A DNA stretch of 10,806 nt from an uncultured Bacilli bacterium (GCA_944363655.1 CALVUU010000114.1:1-10806), one strand, 5' to 3'. Counted from the first letter of the stretch, positions 1 to 6,854 are shown. The notes: generated by a model from the letters alone, not told the origin. A program made the numbers and translations.

Positions 1-48
1 TAGTTTACTCATTTCACATCACGGTTCTTATTATATCAATTTATATAT

Positions 49-116
49 CCCGCCGCAAGCAGCGGGGCTTGTACCCAGGATTTAATTCTGCGAAACTACG
101 TAACTCGAATTAAATC
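49..116. repeat. GC-rich hairpin next to a perfect 10-bp inverted repeat
   Basis: A GC-rich island in very AT-rich surroundings. CCCGC at 49-53 can pair with GCGGG at 62-66, and an alternative, mutually exclusive stem pairs CAAGC at 56-60 with GCTTG at 67-71. Directly after it, GATTTAATTC at 79-88 is the exact reverse complement of GAATTAAATC at 107-116, with an 18-nt loop holding the palindrome TACGTA at 97-102. There is no T-run on either side of the GC stem, so a classic intrinsic terminator is not supported. It could be the end of a mobile element, a dispersed intergenic repeat or a structured RNA; the sequence alone does not decide. The pairing is certain, the function is not. Confidence 0.55.
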
Positions 117-181
117 GTGTCAATATTATTCTATTTCGACAAATAACGACAAAACTAGATTTTTTATGACAAAATATCCTA

Positions 182-225
182 TGGACTAGATAGAAAAGTT
201 ATGCTAGGATACTTAACCAAGGAGG
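182..225 (+). promoter_or_regulatory. Promoter and ribosome binding site of the surface-protein gene at 232
   Basis: TGGACT at 182-187 (4 of 6 to the -35 consensus), a 17-bp spacer, then TAGGAT at 205-210 preceded by TGC at 202-204, an extended -10. A textbook AAGGAGG lies at 219-225, six bases before the ATG at 232. Upstream, three GACAAA copies start at 138, 148 and 168, in helical phase, and could be an operator. Confidence 0.5.
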
Positions 226-231
226 AAATAT

Positions 232-1458
232 ATGAAAAAAATATTGTTTTTATTACTTATGCTCATCCCTATAAGTGTTAAGGCTAATACTAATTACTAC
301 ATAGCCATTCAAGATGATGCCGACATAACTTATTATCCCTTTACTTCAAGATTTGAAGATTGGGTTTATAGTTTTGAATTAAGTCCTTTTGATAACTATG
401 AAATAACTGCTCCTAATTACATCAATAATTTAGCTTATTTAAGTTATTTTGATTCTCTTGAAGAATATCAAGTAACCATTCAAACTCTTATTTGGGAAAA
501 TATTCACCCAGAATATAATTTCTATGTTGTTGATTCCAATTACGAAAAGTTTGATAACAAAGAACAAATAACTCGTATTAAGCAAAATTTAAAATCCTTT
601 AATTTAAATAGCAATTTTATGAATGCAACATATGAATTAAATCCTAATGAAGAATTACTATTAACTAGTCCTAGTAATTTAAATACTTACAATATTAATA
701 GTGATATTCTATTAGATAATTTCACTATTAGATTAAATTATGAATTAAAAGGAACTTATACTATTGAATTTACAAATAAAGAGTTAGATATTAAAGATGG
801 CATCATTTATGGACATGAATTTTTTAGTGATCCTTTTAAAATAACGGTAAATGTTGATAATTATCACGATATAAACATAAATACTTATTATGATAATAAA
901 TTAATAGATAATAATATTTTAATTTATGATATTAAAGGTAATTTAGTAAAAAACGTAACAGATACAAAGCCTATAAGATTAAAAGAACAACAATATAAAT
1001 TTGTTGATGCTCAAACTAGAGAAGAAAAAATATTAATTATTAATGAAAATATTCAAGAAGTTAATTTTAATCACTATAATATTAATGGGATTAAAACTGA
1101 TATGCCTATTACTAAAGTTTGTCGTGATAATAACTGCTTTTATTTCTCCCTAAAAAATGATATCTATATTTTTGATCCTCCTTTATTAAATGGGTATTAT
1201 GATATTTATAGTAATGATTTAAAAGTTACTTACAATTTAAATAATCAAGATAACTACATTAATGATTCAACAAATGGTTTATTGTACTTTATCGAATATC
1301 AAAACGAAATAATTTCCAAACCTCCCGATAAAGAAGAAAAACCTGACTATACTGTTGATGATTCTCAAGTATCTATAAACATACCCGACACAGGAATTAG
1401 TCAAATACTTTTAGATGAGCATATAATAGTAATTAAGAAAAAAGAATTCGAGTATTAA
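232..1458 (+). CDS. Secreted surface protein with thioester-domain-like N-terminus and terminal IPDTG motif
   Basis: A 408-residue protein with a clear signal peptide: lysines at 2-3, hydrophobic core at about 4-16, likely cleavage after Ala18. Residues 20-125 resemble the TQXA/thioester domains of Gram-positive adhesins, especially NNLAYLSY at 65-72 and YQVTIQTLIWE at 79-89. However, no Cys occurs in this part, so an internal Cys-Gln thioester cannot form; the only cysteines are Cys297 and Cys302, which could make a small disulfide loop. Residues 205-285 look beta-rich, like a prealbumin/SpaA-type stalk domain. The tail is Pro/Asp/Glu/Lys-rich (363-377), followed by IPDTG at 384-388, which resembles a sortase signal, but the following ISQILLDEHIIVI stretch is short and charged and is not a convincing membrane anchor. 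The protein ends in KKKEFEY, encoded by a terminator arm. The start is fixed by AAGGAGG six bases upstream. Expected location is outside the cell. The exact family was not identified, and the domain calls are by eye. Confidence 0.75.
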   Translation: MKKILFLLLMLIPISVKANTNYYIAIQDDADITYYPFTSRFEDWVYSFELSPFDNYEITAPNYINNLAYLSYFDSLEEYQVTIQTLIWENIHPEYNFYVVDSNYEKFDNKEQITRIKQNLKSFNLNSNFMNATYELNPNEELLLTSPSNLNTYNINSDILLDNFTIRLNYELKGTYTIEFTNKELDIKDGIIYGHEFFSDPFKITVNVDNYHDININTYYDNKLIDNNILIYDIKGNLVKNVTDTKPIRLKEQQYKFVDAQTREEKILIINENIQEVNFNHYNINGIKTDMPITKVCRDNNCFYFSLKNDIYIFDPPLLNGYYDIYSNDLKVTYNLNNQDNYINDSTNGLLYFIEYQNEIISKPPDKEEKPDYTVDDSQVSINIPDTGISQILLDEHIIVIKKKEFEY

Positions 1459-1478
1459 TTTATCCCGAATTCTTTTTT
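1438..1478. terminator. Bidirectional terminator in the overlap of two convergent genes
   Basis: AAAAAAGAATTCG at 1438-1450 is the exact reverse complement of 1466-1478, giving a 13-bp stem with a 15-nt loop. Read from either side the stem ends in six T, so it can stop transcripts of both the surface-protein gene (+) and the adenosine deaminase gene (-). Both stop codons lie in the loop and overlap in TTAA at 1455-1458. The stem is AT-rich, with four G/C pairs among 13. Confidence 0.75.
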
Positions 1479-2438
1479 CAATTTATCTTTTACATTTTGG
1501 TCTGCAAATATATAATTAATTGATTCCTTATTACATGTATATAAATCATCTATTGTTAAATCAGTTTCATTTAATATTTTAGTATATTCCTTATTAATAT
1601 CAATGTTTGATACCGTATCATTATCCGTACTAATATTTATTTTTATTCCTCTTTTATAAAACTCAGTAATTGGATGCTTTTCTTTTACTGCTTCCGTTTG
1701 ATAATTACTAGTAACACATATTTCTAATAATATACCTTTATCAGCAATTTCTTTTTGAATATTTTCATCATCAATTGCTCTAATACCATGTCCTATTCTC
1801 TTAGTCCCAAAATCAATTGCTGCCTTAATACTATCTATACCATCTGCCTCACCTGCATGAATAGTAAAAGGAATTTGTAAACTCTTGGCATACTGAAATA
1901 ATTCTTCATATTTTTTAGTAGGATATATTGCTTCTGCTCCTGCTAGATCAACAGCAACAACTCCTTTATCTAAATATTTTTTGGCTATATCTATAACACT
2001 TATATTATCATTAATTGTACTTTCGCGCATCATCGATAAAATAATACCACCTTTTATACCTGTTGCAACATTTGCTTTATTCATCCCATTAATAACAGAT
2101 ATTACTACATCATCCAAAGTTAAATTTTTAGTCAAATGTTTCTGCGGAGCAAATCTTACTTCGGCATATTTTACATTCATTTTAGATAGTTTTAAAAAAA
2201 GATGATAACTAGTAATTTCTAATCGTTCACAAGTTTGTAATAATTTACAAGGTAAATCAAACTTTTTTAAATAATCATTTAAATTATGACACTCATCATT
2301 TACCTTTAATTCTTCCTCTAATTCTTTTTTAGTAATTTTCAATCCATCTTCTCTTGCCCAAAGATAAGCATCTTCTATATCAATTGAACCATCTAAATGC
2401 AAATGAAGAACAATTTTGGGCATATTATTAATAATCAT
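1455..2438 (-). CDS. add: Adenosine deaminase
   Basis: 327 residues, normal length for the family. It hydrolyses adenosine (and usually deoxyadenosine) to inosine plus ammonia in purine salvage and is cytosolic. The metallo-dependent TIM-barrel motifs are all visible: HLHLDGS with zinc ligands His12 and His14, VDLAGAE at 163-169 for substrate contact, HAGE at 194-197 with zinc-ligand His194 and catalytic Glu197, His217 in RIGHG, and zinc-ligand Asp272 in STDND. The usual Asp-Asp pair here reads Asp272-Asn273; I believe this variant occurs in some clostridial-type enzymes. The start at 2438 is supported by GGTGAAG at 2442-2448; the internal Met6 has no such site. The preceding gene on the same strand ends 59 bases upstream behind a terminator, so the gene probably uses its own promoter at 2455-2463. 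The C-terminal KKEFGIN is encoded in the shared terminator arm. Confidence 0.93.
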   Translation of the reverse strand: MIINNMPKIVLHLHLDGSIDIEDAYLWAREDGLKITKKELEEELKVNDECHNLNDYLKKFDLPCKLLQTCERLEITSYHLFLKLSKMNVKYAEVRFAPQKHLTKNLTLDDVVISVINGMNKANVATGIKGGIILSMMRESTINDNISVIDIAKKYLDKGVVAVDLAGAEAIYPTKKYEELFQYAKSLQIPFTIHAGEADGIDSIKAAIDFGTKRIGHGIRAIDDENIQKEIADKGILLEICVTSNYQTEAVKEKHPITEFYKRGIKINISTDNDTVSNIDINKEYTKILNETDLTIDDLYTCNKESINYIFADQNVKDKLKKEFGIN

Positions 2439-2454
2439 TTACTTCACCATAGTA

Positions 2455-2463
2455 ATAATACCA
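2455..2463 (-). promoter_or_regulatory. Extended -10 promoter of adenosine deaminase
   Basis: On the minus strand TGG-TATTAT. The predicted transcription start is near 2448, immediately in front of the GGTGAAG ribosome site at 2442-2448. No good -35 is seen, and the upstream DNA is the T-tract of the previous gene's terminator. Confidence 0.4.
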
Positions 2464-2471
2464 CAATTTTT

Positions 2472-2505
2472 TATTAAAATAAAAACATCTAGAATATCTA
2501 GACAT
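2472..2505 (-). terminator. Terminator of the membrane-anchored protein gene
   Basis: 2485-2493 pairs with 2497-2505 in a 9-bp stem around TCTAGA (two G.U pairs) with a 3-nt loop. On the minus strand it is followed by a TTTTTATTTT tract (2476-2485). The stop codon TAG at 2498-2500 sits in the first stem arm. Confidence 0.65.
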
Positions 2506-3169
2506 TTTCTTTACTTTCGTTTTTATCTTTTACCTTGGCAATAACTAATGCCACAACTCCTAAAACAACGACCAAACCTACTCCAATTGCTACAACCAAC
2601 ATTTCTTTATTATCTTCTGCTTTATAATTATCAAAATGAATTGATTTAACAATATCTTCCATCATCAATCTTTCATCATCATTAAATTCAGATAACTTCT
2701 GTAAACTTATTATATAACCTTGATCATCAATTATCGTATAATAATCAATTATATAATAATCCGATTCAACATATTCAATTCTAACAAATTTGTAGTTATC
2801 ATCATATATATCATAACTATCTGCTCCATAAGAATTCATTATTTCTGTTGCAAATTCTTCTAATTCAAAATCATAATAATCCGGTAGACTTCCGACATCT
2901 TCAGTAGCCATTTTATAAATAAAGAAATCATAATCTTCATTAAAAGCATTAAGATATAAATTATATTCTTCTAAATACTCTAACATTTCCAAATCATCAA
3001 TTTCTAAATCATCTAAATCAGTATTATTATCAAGATTATCTCTTGTAAATACATACCAACTATCAGGAAGATCTAAAGATAAATCCGCACTTGGAACATC
3101 TACATTAGTAGCATTAACTACTAAAGGACAAATAAATGCCAACAATAAACTAAACACAATTTTTTTCAT
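2498..3169 (-). CDS. Secreted, C-terminally membrane-anchored acidic protein
   Basis: A 223-residue protein with type I topology: signal peptide MKKIVFSLLLAF with likely cleavage after Ala20, an extracellular domain at 21-188 very rich in Asp, Glu and Tyr, one membrane helix at about 190-211, and a short basic cytoplasmic tail. SLDLPDSWYVFTRDNL at 31-46 and the closing IVKSIHF at 173-179 resemble a widespread family of uncharacterised Bacillota envelope proteins whose role I do not know. The reading frame is open five codons further up, to an ATG at 3184. The ATG at 3169 is preferred because it has AGTGAAG just upstream, is followed at once by the MKK signal start, and the TATAAT at 3193-3198 would place the transcript start almost on the 3184 codon. 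It diverges from the glycosylase gene and is followed by its own terminator. Confidence 0.75.
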   Translation of the reverse strand: MKKIVFSLLLAFICPLVVNATNVDVPSADLSLDLPDSWYVFTRDNLDNNTDLDDLEIDDLEMLEYLEEYNLYLNAFNEDYDFFIYKMATEDVGSLPDYYDFELEEFATEIMNSYGADSYDIYDDNYKFVRIEYVESDYYIIDYYTIIDDQGYIISLQKLSEFNDDERLMMEDIVKSIHFDNYKAEDNKEMLVVAIGVGLVVVLGVVALVIAKVKDKNESKENV

Positions 3170-3192
3170 CAACTTCACTCTCATGTAATAAC

Positions 3193-3221
3193 ATTATATC
3201 CTAATTAAGAAATATTATCTA
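3193..3221 (-). promoter_or_regulatory. Promoter of the membrane-anchored protein gene
   Basis: Minus-strand TATAAT at 3193-3198, a perfect -10, with TAGATA at 3216-3221 (4 of 6 to the -35 consensus) across a 17-bp spacer. The predicted start near 3186 gives a leader of about 17 nt and decides the translation start at 3169. Confidence 0.55.
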
Positions 3222-3238
3222 CTACTATTTTAAATTTC

Positions 3239-3264
3239 TGTTATAATACTTAAAAGTGGTGAAG
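3239..3264 (+). promoter_or_regulatory. Extended -10 promoter and ribosome site of the DNA glycosylase gene
   Basis: TGT at 3239-3241 followed by TATAAT at 3242-3247; no convincing -35. The predicted start is near 3254, followed by GGTGAAG at 3258-3264 and the ATG at 3268. The transcript start so close to the GTG at 3256 argues against initiation there. Confidence 0.55.
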
Positions 3265-3267
3265 AAA

Positions 3268-3747
3268 ATGTTAGTAACTCATGAATTATCCCCAATATAT
3301 GATAAAAATTCTAAAATTTTAATTCTAGGATCTATTCCCAGTGTAAAATCTAGAGAAATTGGTTTTTATTATGCTCATCCCTCTAATAGATTTTGGAAAA
3401 TATTGGAAAAATTATTTAATACCAAACTATCTACTAAGGAAGAAAAAATACAATTTTTACATCAAAACCATATAGCATTATGGGACGTCTTTAAATCTTG
3501 TGATATTCATGCATCAAGTGATGCCACAATTAAAAACTATAAATTAAATGATATCAATATGATTACAAATACTGCAAATATAAGAGCCATATTTTGTACT
3601 GGAAAAACCGCTTACAACAATTTAATTAAAAATTACAAAACAACTATACCTATATTCTGTCTTCCAAGTCCATCAAGTGCTAATGCAACATTTAAGTTAA
3701 ATGATTTAATAAAGGAATATAGAATAATGAAAGAATATAATAAATAA
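3268..3747 (+). CDS. Hypoxanthine/deoxyinosine DNA glycosylase (UDG superfamily)
   Basis: 159 residues. It should remove hypoxanthine (deaminated adenine) from DNA to start base excision repair. The N-terminal active-site motif is ILGSIPSVKSRE at 19-30 followed by GFYYAHPSNRFW at 32-43. The Asn in HPxNxFW (Asn40) matches the residue I recall as important in the family 6 hypoxanthine-DNA glycosylases. The second motif, LPSPSSANA at 132-140, is the leucine-loop region that inserts into DNA. The frame also opens with two GTG codons at 3256, giving four more residues, but the second of these overlaps GGTGAAG, the ribosome site for the ATG at 3268, so the shorter start is chosen. It converges with the pseudogene, whose stop is only 3 bp away; no terminator hairpin with a T-run is seen between them. 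The family call is firm, exact substrate preference less so. Confidence 0.85.
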   Translation: MLVTHELSPIYDKNSKILILGSIPSVKSREIGFYYAHPSNRFWKILEKLFNTKLSTKEEKIQFLHQNHIALWDVFKSCDIHASSDATIKNYKLNDINMITNTANIRAIFCTGKTAYNNLIKNYKTTIPIFCLPSPSSANATFKLNDLIKEYRIMKEYNK

Positions 3748-3749
3748 AA

Positions 3750-5252
3750 TTAAATTACAATTCTAAATGGTGAATTTTGTGAACCATCACCAAATGAAAA
3801 TTTTACGCTAGATTCTAAATAAAAAGACGGACGTACGTCCATAGGAATTCGCACTCACACTGTTATAGGTCACATTGCCTATGTCATTTATGCGAAAAGC
3901 ATAGTTCATACGCGAAGAATCACGAGAAATAGTCCAATCGGTAAAACCCATAAACATCCAGTTATTATCTGTATTCGCTGAAATATTATAACTTCCTAAA
4001 TCTGTAATCCAATTTTCAGGGCTTGCAGCATAGCCATAATCTGATGCATATATTAAGCCAATTTTTGCATTATATGTTGTATTTTTTTTATTAGGTCCTA
4101 CTTCATAATCATAAGCCGTTTTTACTTGACTGCCATATACATTTAAAAACTCTGACATACCATATATGCTCAATTATTTTTTATTGCCACTCACTACTTA
4201 ACGTATTCAAATAATTTGTATTTATATTAACCCTATTTAATGAACTTTCACTCCACGTATTTGTTTGTGAACTGTTATTCCAATAATATATTGGAATTTC
4301 TTCAAAAATATTATTTCCCTTATAAAGACTTTCTAATGAAGTTAAATCTTCATCACTAACGAAATCACTCATTTTTCCAGCATAATCACCACATCCCCTA
4401 ATTCTGATGCCATTGAATAATCGTTCTTTATTAATTTTACTTCTCCATCAAATACTCCTATTATCCGGTACAAGTTATCATTTGGACATGTTGCTGCATC
4501 ACTACCAAAACACACATAATTATTTGGATTTGCTCCACTAAAGCGATATGAATTATCTCCCGCTTCTTGGCTAGCATTAGTATACGTTCCTTGTCCATCA
4601 TGATAATACAAGCCATTAACCCCATCCTCTGTATAAACATTATTTATAATATAATCAGCTAAATTATAAGAATATGTTTCTTCTTGAACTATTAAACTAG
4701 CATTAAATATCTTACCTGTATTTTCAACTTGATCACTATCTAAATTAACAAATATTACTTCTACTTGCCATGTATCTGTTTTACTTGGACTTGCTATTAT
4801 TTCATAATTATCTGCTATGGTGATTAATCCATTATAAGTAGTTATATCAAATTCTGTTACTCCTCCACTTGTCTTTCTTTCTAAATTTTCTAATGTGTTA
4901 CTTCTATTCCTGTTGGATCTATTACTTTTAATAATAATTCTGCTTGATTGTCTTCTGTTGTATATACAAACTCATTAGTATTTATATCTAAATATATATA
5001 ATAGTTTCTTGTTGCTGTATTTGTTGCATTATTAGCAGTCAAGATTGCTGTTGCAATGGTACTATCTGTTATATTACCATCACCACTTCCAAAATTACTT
5101 TCATTTGCATATATATTTATAGCATATCCTACTTGAAATGATAAATTATCAGTTGTTGAAGTATTTGCATTAACATCAATATAATCTGATCCACCACCTT
5201 GATTTTGAAAAAATGCATATGTTGCACGAGATAATAAAACTGGTGGTTGTAT
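3750..5252 (-). pseudogene. Decayed, 5'-truncated surface protein gene
   Basis: About 500 codons of one protein can be rebuilt by switching frames. The first part (5252 to about 4905) starts with VLLSRATYAFFQNQ, the stub of an N-terminal membrane segment, followed by a Thr/Asn/Ala-rich region and KVIDPTGIEVT. The frame changes near 4893 into TLENLERKTSGGV, then TWQVEVIFVNLDSD (4732-4773), LADYIINNVY and GLYYHDGQGTYTN (to about 4575), and NNYVCFGSDAATCP (4480-4520). A second change near 4395 turns LGDV into GDYAGKMSDFVSD. A TAA at 4181-4183 follows SSEWQ. A third change at about 4150-4160 leads to the C-terminal domain (VKTAYDYEVG, ASDYGYAASPENW, NNWMFMGF). A fourth, one extra base near 3837 in a GTAC-repeat, moves YG into VRPSFYLESSVKF and the true end FRIVI with stop at 3750. 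I associate this C-terminal domain with surface proteins of RF39-like gut Bacilli. No start codon remains, and the 5' end is cut off beside the HTH gene. Confidence 0.85.
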
Positions 5253-5254
5253 TT

Positions 5255-5544
5255 ATGGAAAAATTAGATTTTAAAAACATGCAAAATTTAAGAGAAAGAA
5301 AAAAATAACACAAGTAAAATTAAGTATGATGGTTGGTGTATCACAACAAAGCATAACTTATTATGAAACTAATACTAGAACCCCATCACTACCAGTTGCC
5401 ATAAAAATTGCTAAAGTACTAAATACATGTGTTGAAGGTTTAATAGATGAAAATAGCATATTTGCAAAATATGCCCATCTGTCTAATGAAGATAAAGAAA
5501 TAATAGATAAAATGATTGAAAAATTATATAATAAAAGTAAATAA
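5255..5544 (+). pseudogene. XRE-family HTH regulator interrupted at an A7 run
   Basis: ATG at 5255 opens MEKLDFKNMQNLRERKK and hits TAA at 5306-5308. Reading on in the -1 frame from 5305 gives ITQVKLSMMVGVSQQSITYYE and an intact remainder to 5544. The joined 96-residue protein has exactly the spacing of an HTH_3/Cro-C1 domain (NLRxxKxITQxxLS, GVSQQSITYYETNTRTPS, ending near LIDE at 63-66) plus a short acidic/basic tail that may form a helix. It would bind DNA as a small repressor-like regulator. The A7 run (5299-5305) lies in phase as A-AAA-AAA, a known slippery heptamer, so a programmed -1 shift, a phase-variable tract or a plain one-base loss (or sequencing error) are all possible. GGTGG at 5241-5245 is a weak ribosome site. 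If 5326 ATG were used instead, the first helix of the HTH would be missing. No clear target gene is adjacent. Confidence 0.7.
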
Positions 5545-5634
5545 ACATGACATTTTGTCATGTATTGAAAGAATATCGTCAAAAATCGCAATTTTGGCGG
5601 CATCTTAATTTTGCTTGTCAACTTGTCATGTATT
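5545..5634 (-). terminator. TGTCATGT hairpin plus 12-bp direct repeats between HTH and ATPase genes
   Basis: ACATGACA at 5545-5552 and TGTCATGT at 5556-5563 form a perfect 8-bp stem with a TTT loop. Read on the minus strand it is followed by TTTATTTACTTTTATT, so it may terminate the ATPase transcript. TTGTCATGTATT occurs at 5555-5566 and again at 5623-5634, 68 bp apart, and CTTGTCA is repeated at 5614 and 5622. The purpose of the repeats is unknown. Confidence 0.5.
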
Positions 5635-6835
5635 AAAAATCTTCGTTTAATAAAAATTCAAAAATATTTAAATGCTTAATTCCCTTTTGAGAATAATCTT
5701 CTTCATCCATTGAAATTACATATTTAGGATAATTATCATCTATGCTATCAAAAGCACTAAACTCTCTATTTCTAGTTTCTTCATTAGATAAATCGTAACA
5801 AACTTGAATATACTTTATTGTTTTGCTTTTTGAAGCAATAAAATCTATCTCTCCTTTTGTAGTTTTACCAACAAAAACCTCATATCCTTTATTTATGAGT
5901 TCATTATATACAACATTTTCAAAAGCCTGAGAATAATTAATTTCCTTGCTATTAGTCTTAATTTTCTTTACTCCTAAATCAGTTGCATAAAATTTGTTTA
6001 ATGATTTTAAAACATTTTTGCCTTTTATATCATACCTATAAACCCGATTTACAATAAAAGTTGAACACAATGCTTCTAAATATCTATATAATGTATCAGT
6101 AGCAATTTTATTATTATTTTCTTCTAAATACTTAAGCACATTATTAAAAGAAAACTCTCTAGTTTCAGTTTCTAAAACATATTGTAAAACTTTATTAAAA
6201 GAAGTTACATCAGTTATACCCAATCTATCCACAACATCTTTAAGTAAAATAGAATCATACACATCTAAAATATAATTTTCTCTTGAGGTAATATTATCAA
6301 ACACGAATCTTTGTGGTAAAGTTCCCCATTCAAAAATATCTAAAAGTAATTTCTTATAATCTTCTTTTTTCGTATTAGTTAATTCTACTACTTCTCTAAA
6401 TGATAACGGATTAACTCTAAAACTTACATATCTCCCTGACAAATCTGTAGATAATTCTAAAAATGTCATCTTACTATTAGAACCTGTTATAAATATACTA
6501 AATTGATTGGTAATTCTAAGAGAATTAATAGCCTTTTCAAAATCACTTACTTTTTGTACTTCATCCAAAAATACATAATAAGTGTCTCTATCTTTTACAA
6601 AACTTTTTAAAAAGGCATTTAATTCTAAAGCGTTTGTTATATTAGAATAATCTAAAGACTCAAAATTAATATAAATAATATGATCATCACTTATACCACT
6701 CATCTTTATTTCTTCCATAATCTGTTCTAAAATAACTGATTTACCACTTCTTCTTAAACCACACAAAATCTTTATTAATGAATTGACATTATAAAAATCT
6801 CTTATTTTATCTAAATAATGTTTTCTTTTTAACAT
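5633..6835 (-). CDS. AAA_14 / DUF4143 family ATPase
   Basis: 400 residues, the normal length. Walker A is GLRRSGKS at 26-33, Walker B YYVFLDEVQ at 86-94, the sensor region FITGSNSKM at 115-123, and the family hallmark LSGRYVSFRVNPLSFREVV at 132-150. The C-terminal half (about 200-400) carries a winged-helix-like part and a PD-(D/E)XK-like fold with Glu306, GEID (Asp331) and IQV (343-345). The usual Lys after the beta strand is Cys346 here, so nuclease activity is doubtful. These ATPases are abundant in gut bacteria and archaea, often in variable regions; their function is not established. A GAGGTGA ribosome site lies just before the ATG at 6835. It is a single-gene unit with its own promoter and sits beside decayed genes, compatible with an accessory gene. 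The family call is firm, the role unknown. Confidence 0.9.
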   Translation of the reverse strand: MLKRKHYLDKIRDFYNVNSLIKILCGLRRSGKSVILEQIMEEIKMSGISDDHIIYINFESLDYSNITNALELNAFLKSFVKDRDTYYVFLDEVQKVSDFEKAINSLRITNQFSIFITGSNSKMTFLELSTDLSGRYVSFRVNPLSFREVVELTNTKKEDYKKLLLDIFEWGTLPQRFVFDNITSRENYILDVYDSILLKDVVDRLGITDVTSFNKVLQYVLETETREFSFNNVLKYLEENNNKIATDTLYRYLEALCSTFIVNRVYRYDIKGKNVLKSLNKFYATDLGVKKIKTNSKEINYSQAFENVVYNELINKGYEVFVGKTTKGEIDFIASKSKTIKYIQVCYDLSNEETRNREFSAFDSIDDNYPKYVISMDEEDYSQKGIKHLNIFEFLLNEDF

Positions 6836-6854
6836 GGTTTTTCACCTCATTTAT

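Noticed and set aside
1981..2205. Open frame on the plus strand inside adenosine deaminase
   Set aside because: It is antisense to a well-conserved gene, has no ribosome site and shows no recognisable protein features.
3170..3184. Upstream ATG at 3184 for the membrane-anchored protein
   Set aside because: The predicted transcript start is about 2 nt before it and there is no ribosome site; the ATG at 3169 has one and begins a normal signal peptide.
3256..3267. GTG start for the DNA glycosylase
   Set aside because: The GTG codons overlap the GGTGAAG ribosome site that serves the ATG at 3268.
3767..3791. Inverted repeats ATGGT/ACCAT and GGTGA/TCACC near the glycosylase and pseudogene ends
   Set aside because: The stems are 5 bp, overlap each other, lack a T-run and lie in the coding part of the pseudogene C-terminus; not a credible terminator.
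5361..5621. Minus-strand open frame antisense to the HTH gene
   Set aside because: It overlaps the recognisable HTH coding sequence and the hairpin region, with low-complexity hydrophobic composition typical of antisense frames.
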